NCBI RefSeq assembly: GCF_001625305.1 | Contig: NW_017804464.1 | Span: 201,840 to 265,839, forward strand | DNA: 64,000 nucleotides | Direction: 5' to 3' | Source: Branchiostoma belcheri | Taxonomy: Eukaryota; Chordata; Leptocardii; Amphioxiformes; Branchiostomatidae | Program-made: the position numbers and the translations under genes | Part shown: positions 20,861 through 32,517 of the stretch, piece after piece | Layout: the number at the start of each line of letters is the position of its first letter | Position numbering within the stretch: position 1 is the first letter of the stretch | Notes under the pieces: generated by a model | What the model was told of the DNA's origin: nothing | What the model saw: only the letters and a program-made list of their open reading frames with translations | Database searches by the model: none

Positions 20861-21654
20861 TATTCAATCATTCACCAACCTGATGAAATTATTTAAGGAA
20901 CATAGATAAAACTTCATGTCGGGAAGATTATTAAACTAAGACAGATGAAATGGTACACGTGACTGTGTGCGACTGGCCTATATCTGTGTTATCATAGTGC
21001 ACAGATACAGGAAGTTAACTTCTGTTCCGAACTTGTAAAGAAGAGAACGTCCTTGTCATTTTGGCTGCTCCTATGGTTCTTTCCATATTACCATTGACCC
21101 ACGCATTAAGAATCATGTCTCTAGTCATTACCTGCATACTGTAACATCTTCCCAAGTCCCCTGACTGTTTACTATACACTACAATCAAATCATCTAATGT
21201 CTGCTGAATTTAATTACATGACTGGCGTCTCTGTGGGCTACGGAAAAGCAACGCTTCCTTTTAAGGCTTGCATTTTCCGGACTCTTTAATAACTAGAGGT
21301 TATTGACCTGCTGGATGTCGCTTCAACGGTAATTTGAGGGCAATGGCCTATTTGTGTGGGCGGATGACAGTTCTGTCCTTCAGAATCATTCCGCGTATGT
21401 CGGAGTGTATCACGTGTGTTGCCAGTGACTGTATTTCCTTGGGGCTAGCTTGCTGCTACCAACCCATTTATGGGTGTTCTACATTCTACCTCTGACTCAA
21501 CAGGTGTTCCAAGAACACGTTGTTTTAAAACAAGGTTCTAGTGACTTTATTTTATATGCGCCAAAGAAGAAAACTACCATTTTGCCTCCAAAGCAAACGG
21601 TTCATGGCGGCAAAGCTGGAGTTTCAAAGTCAAATGTCTGGTCATTCTTTTAAT
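20861..21654. other. intergenic, no feature seen
   Basis: No gene or shared repeat recognised. Confidence 0.45.
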
Positions 21655-22112
21655 GTAGTAAGTTGAATCAATCCTATCCCATAGCAAACTGATATCTTAT
21701 AGGCAAAAATGTGATGTCGCTGACAGAAAATGGTTGCTTGTTTAGTATCGTAGATTAGTTCTACTATTTATGGGTGGTACCCAAAAAGTAAGAGATGCCT
21801 CACGTACCTTCTTTGGAGGCTATCTCTAGCCTGGTTACCAAACCTATTATAGCTCCCGAGTCCTACAACCTCTCCACAAATATAGGCTGTAGGACTCGGG
21901 AGCTATAATAGGTTTGGTAACCACAAGCTAATCTCTACGATAGCCTACGATACAAAGCAAGCAACCGTCAGTTTTTCCGTCAGTGACATCGCATTTTTGT
22001 CTCACAGTTGTAAGTATGCTATGGAACATGCTTGGTTCATCACGAAGAATCACCAGAAAATTGACTTGGAAAATCCAGTTTTGCCGCTCTGAAATTGCAT
22101 TGGATAACAACT
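21655..22112. repeat. family D palindromic element interrupted by element E
   Basis: Left half: GTAGTAAGTTGAATCAATCC, TAGGCAAAAATGTGATGTCG, TATTTATGGGTGGTACCCAA. Right half: CAAGCAACCGTCAG, CAGTGACATCGCATTTTTGT, TTGACTTGGAAAATCCAGTT, TTGCCGCTCTGAAATTGCAT. The small hairpin E (21827-21930) sits between them. Confidence 0.75.
21827..21930. repeat. element E, 34-bp perfect hairpin
   Basis: Arms 21833-21866 and 21889-21922 are exact reverse complements (start GGTTACCAAACC, centre TAGCTCCCGAGTCCTAC) around a 22-base loop. A related piece, GGGAGCTAAAATAGGTCTGG, occurs at 40309-40328. Confidence 0.95.
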
Positions 22113-22486
22113 TCGGAGTCTTAAGTCCATTTCCGAGAAAAACCACGCCCGTTTTGTCACGGTCAGTGTCCTAGAATGACACTCAGTGCGTGAAACCATT
22201 TGACTTGCATGTTGATGAGAGAGATATTTCTGCGCGGCGTGTGCCAGCGGCTCGCCCCCGCACACATACCGAGGGAACCCGGCTGTATCTGCCGCGACCA
22301 CATGTTTACATCCTGCGTCTTTCCCGGAAGTGGTCCGATCTCGGAGAGAACGTGCCTTTATAAAGTTTGTGTTGGAGTCTCAGGGCTAGCTGTGGAACTT
22401 TAAACTTCTACAAGTCGACATCGTCGGCGTAGTTGCACTGAAGTAGGCGGGTTCTCTGTTGTAGTATGGGGTTAGGCAACAGTGAG

Positions 22487-22779
22487 TAGCCTCTACCAGG
22501 CTCCGAGAAGCGGTTGGAAAGACTGGAAATTGGATGAACAGATGACATGACAGAATTAGTCCACTAGCAATAAAGACACGGTTTACACGGAGGGAAAATC
22601 CGTACGAAAATTACGTACGCAAGGATTTTCCCTACGGGTCTTTATTGCTAGTGGACCAATTCCAAGAGTTCGGGAGCGGCAAACTGTACTTATTATCGGA
22701 CCAACTCCCCTGGCACATCTGTCTATTTGGCTAATGTCTATACTATTTTCAGACGCTTCTCGAAGCCTGGTAGAGGCTA
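22487..22779. repeat. family A element with a second inverted repeat inside
   Basis: Ends TAGCCTCTACCAGGCTCCGA and CGAAGCCTGGTAGAGGCTA. Inside, TCCACTAGCAATAAAGAC and its inverse GTCTTTATTGCTAGTGGA enclose CGTACGAAAATTACGTACG (about 22558-22665). Confidence 0.9.
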
Positions 22780-23561
22780 AGCAGGAAAAAAAAAAGAAAC
22801 TTGCACTCTGTTAGAGTCTAAGTGGTTACTATAAGAGCGGCATCCACAGAGAACATACGGATGGTGATTCAACGGACTTCAGGTATGAAATATATCTCAA
22901 ATCTCAACCAACTGTCAATGCCAGATTATAATTGTATTCTTGTTCAGTTGTACAAAGAAACACATAGAGTGGAAGAGTCATGTGGAAGAGAGCGACTTTG
23001 AAGCATTCTGTATTCATGCGGCCTGCAGGCCGCTTTTCACTGCAATCATGAGGGAAGAGGTAAGGGTCAGACAGAATTGATACGACAGTAAAGCTTTGCA
23101 GTCCATCATAAACACATTATACTATAATTTATAGTGCATGCCAGTTTTGATGGAAGCTGCTATGAAACATTTTTTGGCTCACCACTCAACTTTTGGGGAG
23201 AGCTTTTCTAGTATAATGTTTACTAAGCTGTCAGCAGTGCATGCCGGATATGTTACGCTATATATAGTTTGTGTGCCAATAAACATTTATCACATGTAAC
23301 ATCGGGGAGACAGTGTAAACCGTCCCAGATCCACAGATCGATATTTCCCGAGCGCCGAGCCACGACTCCCCGCCAACGCATGACGTTCTTCCCGCTTCAG
23401 TGTCACGGTCGGTTACGCCGTGTCGACAACACAGGGATCCCCAACTTCCGGTTGTTTTCAGAATCATCACGACTCACGGTGGAGTTCCGTTCCTTGGGAG
23501 GTTTCCCCGATTACTCATCCTCTGTTTGTGTATATTCAGAAACGGTGAATAGTTAGGGAAA
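22780..23561. other. intergenic, no feature seen
   Basis: No gene or shared repeat recognised. Confidence 0.45.
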
Positions 23562-23790
23562 GTGCTTCAAGCAGAGGCTGAGGCTTCGGCGTATTTTAGG
23601 CGTTTTTATCGAGATCTCTTTTTTTGTAATCTCCAAGCAGATCATACAATGGATACTACCTTGCCACCGTACAAGCAGATCATACAATGGATACTACCTT
23701 GCCACCGTATGATCTGCTTGGAGATTACTTTTTTGTACTGGTATTTTTTTTGCGCCAGGCTAACTTGTGGTGGCAAATGGTAACTATCTA
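23562..23790. repeat. family H hairpin with an internal 34-bp tandem repeat
   Basis: TAATCTCCAAGCAGATCATA at the left and TATGATCTGCTTGGAGATTA at the right form the inverted ends. Between them AGCAGATCATACAATGGATA with CTACCTTGCCACCGTA is repeated twice in tandem. TTTTTGTACTGGTATTTTTT, GCGCCAGGCTAACT and GTGGCAAATGGTAAC follow, as at 40610-40655. Confidence 0.85.
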
Positions 23791-23810
23791 TTTCTGTATA
23801 TTGTACTTCT

Positions 23811-23848
23811 CTCTCTCTCTCTCTCTCTNNNNNNNNNNNNNNNNNNNN

Positions 23849-23877
<29 letters not shown>
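23811..23877. repeat. (CT)n and (TA)n with a 20-base N gap
   Basis: CT repeats run into an N gap at 23829-23848 and TA repeats run out of it. The gap length is nominal. Confidence 0.95.
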
Positions 23878-23880
<3 letters not shown>

Positions 23881-26847
23881 GTATTGAACTGAGATTTACT
23901 ACTCAATGGTGCAGTACCTACAGTACTCCTAAAGTCTTACTTCACTGCCCTTTTCGTTAAGGACATTCATGCTTGACTTGACATCTCATGACGTCATGCG
24001 GGAATGCTAGATCAAGCGCAAATCAGCGCTTGGCTGCGCTCCATATCCGAGTAAAGGCCAACCCATCATCAGTAATTATGTAACAAGAGACAAAATTAGA
24101 CACTGAAATAAGTTCTTCAAAGCTGTTTCCACCCTCCCTCTGGGAATGTTCCGGAACACTGCCGGGCAAAGGTCAGTAATACGCGCAGGCGCAGAGGGCC
24201 CAATTTGAGCAACCACCAACTGTCTTCTTCAAAGTTAACGTTTTCAAGTTTTCTTGCTGAGAGGGTTGGGTGAAAACAAACTGACTTTTAGGCTTGTTTG
24301 AGCTGTGTGGCTGTAGTCTATAGGAGCTATTGGAGGGGTCATATGTCACGATGTGTTTGTTTAGGACGTTTCATCGTCCTGCCAATCTGTGTTTTTCATG
24401 CTCTAAAACTCAAGCAGGTGATTTTTGACAGCTTTTTTATGTTTACCTTCGCAGAAGGAAAACCAATATATTTTGCTCTATTTCTTCTTCTTCTTCTCAA
24501 AAACACATAAGTATGATAAGACCTGGACCAGACGTCTGTCACCATGGTAACTGGTGCTGTAGCAGACACCCTTTGGTGTTGGGTTACATTGTGTAGCAGT
24601 GCAGTGCAGAACACGTCACCATGTTGAGTGTGTTTGAGTAAGAATAAATAGATCGAGCAGTAGTCAAGGCTATGTGGAGGTAAATATCATGCACGTTCCT
24701 TGCAAATATTACCTTTCTAGAGTAGTTTCTTACATGTACCGGATAGTTTCTTACAATCCTGTTCCTGTACCCAGCTACCCCGGGCCCCAACTCACATCGA
24801 CCTGGGTTCGGCCGGCATATTTCAGTGTCTTCATTAAAACCACCGACCTCTTTCCGAGCACGTTTTCCGTCCTGTCAGCCTGATAGATCACGCGTGATCA
24901 CGTTTTCCCCATCGGTAACCCGATACAGTATCCCAGAAAAAAATAGATTGCCTTTGCTGCTGAGTAGATCGTGAGGAACATCAGACTACAGGCTGGTTGC
25001 CAGGGTGGCCCCTGGTATGACGTCATTGCTGTTTAGCGTGGTGACGTCATTGCCGTATGCCGGTTCCTGGGCGAGGGTGGGTTTAAATTTAAAATTGTGC
25101 CTGCCGAGATTAGTAACAACGATGTTCATTTGTGTGTGTGGAACAAGGTTGAGAGGAGGGAGCAAGGTTAAATGGTGACAAGGCGCGTTGACGTCATGGG
25201 GAAAATCGTGCAGCCCCAAGAATACAGACCAGTGCCTTCCGAGAACGTTCTGGTGAGGAGAATTGCAAATATAGTCACGACTCAGTATATATACATGTAG
25301 TATGTTGTACAACGCTGCATTATGTACCAGTAACATGAGGACGAAACAAAAAGTCTAGGTTTTGGTCATTTCCTCACAAAGTAAGTTGAATCAACCCTCA
25401 ATGTCATTCAGGAACTTGGAAATGCCAACTAATACACCCATACGAGAGTGTTAAAAAACTGAAACATGGTTGTCAGCCACGTTTGTTTACATTCTGGTAA
25501 TTTGTGGTGGTGCCACAAACTGAGGGCGCCTCGTGTGGGATATTTTAGCGCCAACTATAAATGTGAGATAACTGCACAAATATGTTGGAAGTAAATGACA
25601 ATCACATTAAGATTTTTTGTCAATTAATATTTTTCAATTTTTGGTGCAACAATGTTACATAATATGCTTTCTGCTGCAGTTACCTAAATTCAGAACTTGC
25701 CTATCTGGTAAAATTGTAGTCGTAACGGCTTTTGCCGATAGACCAATAGCGTCGAAGGCTCAATGTTGAATATCATGGTTCCCCAGGGATATGTGCCAAA
25801 AGGTCGTGTTATTTATTGTTTGTCGTTTCTTGGGACTTAACAGTGATCTTCTATATATACATATGAGAGACGTGCGTTAAGTGAAAGTTCAAAATATAGA
25901 CAGAGAAAGTTCAGGCGGGAAATCCCAGGGTTTCAAGCTTAGACCACGACAAGCCGAGTTTATGGATGTCGTACTTCTGGAGATATCATATAAGAATGTG
26001 CAAACATACCATCAAATGTTCCCAATAAAAATGACGTATTCCTTTCCCGTATTCTTGTATTCTATTTTGCCTTGTGTCTATATCTATCTATCCATTGTAC
26101 CTGATTCAATTGCTCTGTACATTGAACCACCTTTACCATCCTGGTTTACCATACTGCTTGAATTGCTTGGGAAATACTCTGTACAGTAGTACAAAAGTGT
26201 TCAAGTAGGCGGAATGATTTACCAGAAGAGTTAGCCAGCCAAGGCCGCCGGACTACCACCTCGCGCCTCGTCGCAAGTTTAAAGATTTGTTGCCAAAACT
26301 TGAGCTTGGCCTGGTCAACCCCCCAGTCACGTCTCCGGAGGCTTGGCACGATCCGACATCCGGCGGAGAGGTTTTTGCGTGGGCGTTTCTTTGCCAAAAT
26401 TAGGATGGGGTCTTGGCCCGAGCGGTCACGACGGTATTAGAATAAAGCTGCACGATCTATCTACGGTACTCAGCCAACAATCCCACCAGGAGACCCAACA
26501 AACAACAGGAACTTTGGTAATGACTTTAAGCGAAGGAATACAGAGCTCACATCTCAGTACGTATACCGTACTTGCCTCTAGGCTCTATTCCTACCTGTAC
26601 CCAGGGTTACTGTAATAACAAAGAGCCACGTTTCCGCTCCCGCACTACCAGGTTTAGCATGCAGTGGCTTTCCTGTCTAATGCGGGTACTATTAATATAC
26701 CTGCAGGTCCTAATAATATAATTTTGTTGTAGTCTTCCCCTAGAAACGTAATAATAACAATGCCGGAATTACTAGTATGTTGCGAGGCGAGCACAAATGC
26801 CAAGGGGCGTCACGTGTTTGTAGTGTGGAACTCTCTGCCACCTTAAA
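23878..26847. other. intergenic; no gene, one X-box-like site
   Basis: No coding exon. GTCACCATGGTAAC at 24538-24551 is an RFX X-box-like palindrome. TGACGTCAT sites occur at about 25018, 25043 and 25190. The remainder shows nothing recognisable. Confidence 0.4.
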
Positions 26848-27065
26848 AACATCCAAATTATTATGCAATTTCAGAGCGGCAAAAGAAATAAAAATATTCT
26901 TGATGACTAAATCTGTCTGATATTGATATTTACTGCCATTTCTTATCACGTTTTAATCATTTTATGCGTTTGAAAGAGCCAAGAAACAAGAGGCGTCCCT
27001 TTATTTTTTGGTACCATCAATAAATAGCTAGAACCAGCCTACGATACTAAACAAGCAACCGTTTT
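26848..27065 (-). repeat. family D element
   Basis: ATGCAATTTCAGAGCGGCAA at the left, then TTCTTGATGACTAAATCTGTCTG, TTTGGTACCATCAATAAATAGC and GAACCAGCCTACGATACTAA. It ends inside CAAGCAACCG. Confidence 0.7.
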
Positions 27066-27799
27066 ACAAGCAACGCGTGATGTTTATCCAAGTGTGACGT
27101 CAGAGACGGGTCAAAGTTCGTCGGAAGTCGGTAACGTCCCCCGTCACGGCTGACGTCACACGTGGGAAAAACCACTTGGGTCAGAAAGCTGATTGAAATT
27201 TCGGTGAGTCAATTTCTTTTAGTTTGAGATAAGTTTTATGCCCCACCATCATGCTTTCTCCGTAGATCCTAGAATAGCCCTCTTCCGTCTTCTGTATTTT
27301 GTTTTTCTTGGAACAATCAATTGCCTTTTTCCCGGAATCGACGGCCCGCTAGCTAATCACTAACCATCTCGTCCTTGAGCATTCTTGCCCATATATAGAT
27401 CCCATTTTTCCCGGAACAGCTAGCCTAACCAATGCCAGATGATATGCTACATGTGTACGTCCTCCACACATGCATACTTCCGGTGACCGTGGCCATGAAG
27501 CCCACATACATAACATGTACTACATTATCGTACAGTAACATGCGTCCGTACGGGTTCTACGGAATTTTATCCTCAGTGATCATAGATTTTCAGTATAACC
27601 TTTAATGGTGCGAAATTACTGCTGAAAAATTGAGCTTTACTAAACCTGGGAAGAACACTAATTGGGCGATAAACGGTTTGATCTACCGCATTCCTCGGTT
27701 TGCCCCTGCACTTTACGAAAACTGCGTTAAAGGCACCAAAAGGTTTTTAGGGCAGTAAAACTGGACTTTCAATGATTTTTTTAAAAGTCAATTTTTAAT

Positions 27800-27900
27800 G
27801 CAGTGGTTTGAATCAACCCTATTCTATACCACACTGATATCTGTGAGGCAAAAATACGATGTCGCTGATGGAAAACGGTTGATTGTTTCGCATCTTGGAG
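27800..27900 (+). repeat. family D end fragment
   Basis: GGTTTGAATCAACCCTATTC, CACTGATATCTGTGAGGCAA and CGATGTCGCTGATGGAAAAC followed by GGTTGATTGTTT match the left half of the 21655 element. Confidence 0.65.
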
Positions 27901-28111
27901 GTGGTTTCGGAAACGTTTCGTAAAACCCCATAAAATACCGTTTTATGGACTAGGCTGGGAACCGAAAACGTAGTACAGGCCAAGGGTGATGGCTATTCTA
28001 ATTACATGCCTGCTAGCCTGCGAACGTTCTGGGCAACCTGAATTAATAGACGACCAATAAGGTGTGGTCATTTACAAGAAGAAAGGTGGAGGGTAAGTTG
28101 TTTAATGTTAA

Positions 28112-28565
28112 GGTTCGTCTGTTCAAAAGTAGATGTCCTTGAACGATCTTTTATTGATAGACATCAATGTTAACGGTTTTTTTTGCATGCGAAGACCAAG
28201 GACATAATATAAATGCATCTATATAATGTTCTTGCAAAGATACGGTCTGTTCAAACGTAGCTGTTCTTGGGCGATCCTCTGTTGACTAATATCACAAATA
28301 TTACGTTTTGTGTAGGCAAAAATCAAGGACATAATATAAATTTATCTGTATAATGCAAAGATAAAATCATAATATAAATGATAAAGGACATGATATAAAT
28401 GTATCTGTATAATGTCCTTGCAAAGGTAAAGTCTGTTCAAAAATAGCATTTCTTTGATGATCCTGTGTTGAGAAATATCAGTGCTGGCGTTTTCTACATG
28501 CAAAGCTCAATATGTATCAACATATATTTGTACAAATAATCATAATGTCATTGCAAAGATACACG
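28112..28565 (+). repeat. tandem array, three diverged units of about 130-190 bp
   Basis: Each unit begins GTCTGTTCAAA, continues TCTTTG/CCTTGA..GATC, then TCAA.GACATAATATAAATG or similar, and ends AATGT.ATTGCAAAGATA. Unit starts are near 28117, 28244 and 28431. The second unit has an extra internal copy of ACATGATATAAATGTATCTG. Confidence 0.8.
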
Positions 28566-28777
28566 ACGGCGGTGAAATGAAATAACAACAGACGTTGCGG
28601 GCATGTGACATAAATCAGAAAACGACGTTACCTTCCGTTTATATGATAAGGTTTTATTGGAAACATCAACTTATGAGCCCACGTGGCGACGTCGTCACGC
28701 CGCAACGGACACGTATTGAACGGTTCTGTTTATCTTAACAACACCATTTCAAACACTAAACCAGATTAAAGGCAAAA

Positions 28778-29145
28778 CATGCAATTTCAGGGCGGCAAAA
28801 CAAAATGTTTTCTGGATAACGATGAGAAAATCTGTCTGCCATTGTCAGCACATTTTCGTCATTTCATACTTGAAGCGTTTGAAATACTGTAGCTCAAAAT
28901 AAGCTACGTGAGCCTTTAATTTCCCTTTATTTTATAGTCGCTTTATTTTTGGGTACCACCAATAAATAGCTAGAGTCAGCCAAAGAAGTAAGCGTTTTCC
29001 GTCAGCGACATCACATGTTTGCCTCCCAGATATCAGTATACTATGGGACACAGGGTTGATTCAACTTACTACGTTTAAAATCACCAGAAAATTGACTTCG
29101 AAAATCAAATCCAGTTTTGCCACTCTGAAATTGCTTTGGATGCCT
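28778..29145. repeat. family D element, full length
   Basis: Inverted ends CATGCAATTTCAGGGCGGCA and TGCCACTCTGAAATTGCTTT plus GGATG. The interior holds every block seen in the other copies, including GGGTACCACCAATAAATAGC. Used here as the reference copy and as the empty site for the insertion at 42848-43272. Confidence 0.85.
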
Positions 29146-29852
29146 TTCAAGAAATTGAATACATAATGTTTGGGGCCGCCTGTGTAGCACAGGATAAATT
29201 CACTTGTTATAGCAACGTGACTGCACCAGATGCACATGTCAGTTGTCTAAATACAGTTACGGTCGCTGCCTTTGGGAAACACTCAGTGTAACCACCGCCG
29301 CCTCCTGCCGACTCAAACAGCGGCGTGGTAACCATGGTGATAACGGTGTGATCTGGACGTCGGCGTTTAAATGATTGGCGCCGTTGCTAGGAGACAGGTG
29401 ACACAAATATGAGATGATTATATCTGATCAAATGATGGGATTCCCCCGCGGAAATGATCAGAGGTTGTTAGATGAAGGAGCAACCGGATCAAACTGGTAA
29501 AAACCAGAGCAAACTGCACTGGGACAGATATGTATTTGTACATCCGTCAATCATATACACATGTAATGACTAATAAATTGGTGGACGTACCAACTACTAA
29601 GTATCTGATACCAGCCCAGAAAAGAACAAGAAACAGTCAGTCATGCCTTCAAATATCAGAGTTATCAACCAAGAACTGAGGTGTTCAAAAACTCGTATTT
29701 CCACATACAGAACTATCGTAGACTAGAACTCGTTGCCACCAAGCACAGTTGGGGCATCACCACTAGAAAGCTTTAAACAACTCCTGCAATTAAATGTGCA
29801 AAAGATTGAGTGTATTCGGTCATTCGGTGTGATATACTAGTAGCTAGCTGCC
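29146..29852. other. intergenic, no gene seen
   Basis: GTAACCATGGTGATAAC at 29328-29344 resembles an X-box. Nothing else recognised. Confidence 0.45.
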
Positions 29853-29935
29853 GCCGCGCCGCGTGCCTGCGAAGCTGGTGTGTTACGCCGAAGGACGGTT
29901 ATACCGGCTATACTGATACAGATAGATACAGATGT
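29853..29935 (+). repeat. dispersed repeat J, copy 1
   Basis: GCGTGCCTGCGAAGCTGGTG, GTTACGCCGAAGGACGGTTA and TACCGGCTATACTGATACAG occur in inverse orientation at 35320-35395. Confidence 0.8.
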
Positions 29936-30014
29936 ATATCCAGCTATCTATTTTCGCTATAGAAATCTCAAGCCCGATAAAGCCGCCTAAAAGTACGTCA
30001 GAAACTAGAGTTGT

Positions 30015-30069
30015 CCAGATCATGAAATGTCAAACCGAACGTTCTGCTGTAGTACCATAGCAAGCCGCC
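30015..30069 (+). repeat. dispersed repeat K fragment
   Basis: GTTCTGCTGTAGTACCATAG and CAAGCCGCC match the ATP5F1D intron 1 fragment at 2772-2818. The 115-codon minus-strand frame overlapping it (30030-30377) matches no family I know. Confidence 0.4.
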
Positions 30070-30717
30070 AGTGGGCCCAAAATCCATTCATTTTGAGGTC
30101 TAGTCCAGTCAAGACCTACCCACCTACCAAATATCAAGCTTGCACGTCTTTTCGAGTTATCGTGTTTGCAGACACACACGAATGCTAAAAAACACGAAAA
30201 CATAACCTTCTTGGCGAAGGCAATAAGCAGAAGCCTAAGCCTCTGCTTAAGCTTGGAGAGGAGCATGATATAGACGAAAGCGTCGGGCGTTCGGTGACAC
30301 ACTTCCATATTCACAAGCCTGATATGTCTGGGTGATGTTGTCAGCCCAGGGACGCCGGCACGCGCCATTGACGTCATCTTTTCCGTTCAATTAAACTTCT
30401 ACTACTTGCCAAGTCAGGCAATGTGCGTCTGCCGGCCGTTCTAGACCGTAGTTAACACTGTATACATCAAGCAGTGTTTTTGGTTAACCTTTCAAAGACA
30501 GTCTAAAAGGAACACAACTCATGTGAACAGCCATACAAAGTGCCGTTACTGACGCTATAAGAATGTAGCTGTACGGTATGGATGTTTCTGTGTTCGTGAA
30601 AGTCTGGTGTTCCTAAGCAACATGAGAGGCGTTAGATACGTCATCGGCATTGCACTTGTTTCTGTTCTGTACCTAGCACACTTCGTTCTTGCGCCGATGT
30701 CACACATAGCCGAATAT

Positions 30718-31022
30718 GGTCTCCCGAATGCTAGCCGAACTCCCCCCAACCATGGTTAGGTCGGTAACAAGGTGGGTTGTCGTTGGCTGGTGGGTCGGCT
30801 ATTGTTCGGCTGCGCCAGCCGAATGTTTCAAAATGGTTAAAACATTCGGGTGTGGACGAGAGGTTCGGCCATGGTTGGCTGGTGTTCGGGAGTAGGTTGG
30901 CTGTGTTGGGGCGCATTTACAAATTTGACTCAAATTTAACTCAAATTTGATTCAATTTGTATTTAAAAAAAAAGGTAGGCGTGGTCTTAATCTGCTCCCG
31001 AACTTCAGCTAACCATGGTTGG
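30718..31022 (+). repeat. family G repeat, copy 2
   Basis: Same order of palindromic blocks as 10281-10550. This copy also shows terminal similarity, CTCCCGAATGCTAGCCGAAC at the start and CTCCCGAACTTCAGCTAACC at the end, followed by a short TTTG microsatellite (31023-31044). Confidence 0.85.
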
Positions 31023-31044
31023 TTGTTTGTTTGTTTGTTTGTCG

Positions 31045-32462
31045 GAGAAGGTTCTGACTGTGTGACAGGGACTTCAGAATTTACAAGTTATATATATCCC
31101 GCCTTCATATAATAATTGTGCATTCTTGTCATATTTCCGGTAATCTCTTTTTAACACTGCTCTATTCGTGTCTCTATTTCACCTCACAATGGCTATACTT
31201 ATTTCTTTATCCTGTCCCACTCTCTAGTTATTGATACATGCTTGTATCCACGGCCGACAAGAGAGATGACGTCACGTTGCCAATAGCAACGGCAGCTCAG
31301 CCCAACGACAGACCGTGTGTGGGCGTAGTTCATTTTTCTTCCCTGATTAATAATTTATTTCGTGTGGGTAAGCGATATCGATATAGCACAGGTTGTCGGG
31401 TAAACCGCACCGTGTTTGCTTCTATATTTAACTCATGAGTAACAAAAAAAAGACACAGAATCAAAGATTAAGTACAGGTAGTTAACACGCTGACGTCACG
31501 GCTACGGAAAATGCACCTGTCAATGTAATCTATTGGCATGGCTGGGGGAGGGGGTATTTGCCATTGAAATGGGGTTTCCAAAAAAGGTGAAGGTCGTTTT
31601 CTCTGACCCAGGATAATTGATAACTAAGGCGATATCAAATTATATATGACTCACATGTTAAGTACACCTTTTTTTCTAGCTGCCACGTTTGTTGAGAAAA
31701 TAATGCATGAAAGACGGAAAGAAGCTAAGACTAGTGTAAAATTAGCACTAATGCAAATCCTAATCAAACAAACAAACAAATAAGTTTTCATATTCCAGAT
31801 ACCAGGTCAGCATAAGCGACTGTGCCCATCCCAAAAAGCTGACAGAAAATTCACACAGCAGACGAAAGAAAGACGATACCCACTACTTCAAAGCCAGCCG
31901 CTATACAGGTATAGTCTGCACCGCCGCCCCCGTATGTTTGAAACGTGGAAAAAAGAACACCCCAGGTAAAAACCACAGAAAGCAGGATATCGAGTAAACA
32001 CAATTCCCGGCCCAAAATAGCAACGTCTAAGCTCCTACACTCTATTTGCCCTTAGTGAAATCTTTTTACAGATTTGCCCCAAGGATGGGCAAACCAACGA
32101 TTAGGACGAGAATAGATGGACGGGAAATCCAAAACAGCCATTCGCTTAGAAAAACGTCAGTGGCTTAGGGTAAGTCTAACAAGAGAGGAAGGACCTGTCA
32201 AGTTTGATGTATCCGCTACCATGGTAACGTAAAGCTGCAGGTAAAGACGATGTGGTTATGTAAGTACGGGGATAAAGTTAGATGGCCTGTCTGGCGAGGA
32301 GAGAGTGGGAAGAACAGAGACTGCTGAAAAAAAACAGGGCTGCTTGAATTAGAAGGATACTAGTATGTTCTTCAGATATCATATTACGTCTGTGGAAATG
32401 TAAAAATTCAATGACCATACGTAACCCTAACTATAGTATTTTTATATATTCTATATATTTTT
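31045..32462. other. intergenic; one X-box-like site
   Basis: GCTACCATGGTAAC at 32215-32228 is an RFX X-box-like palindrome. No gene or shared repeat otherwise. Confidence 0.4.
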
Positions 32463-32517
32463 GTGGGGTCGTGTGGCGTAGCGGCAGCGTGCTCGACTCG
32501 GAACCAAGAGGTCCCGG
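32463..32517 (+). repeat. SINE head fragment
   Basis: GGGGTCGTGTGGCGTAGCGG, CAGCGTGCTCGACTCGGAAC and CAAGAGGTCCCGG match the tRNA-like head of the SINE at 6488. It is cut before the B box. Confidence 0.65.

Noticed and set aside
23829..23848. A biological meaning for the N run here (and at 42909-42928)
   Set aside because: Both are 20-base placeholder gaps within simple repeats.
30030..30377. 115-codon minus-strand frame
   Set aside because: It overlaps dispersed repeat K and has no recognisable domain.
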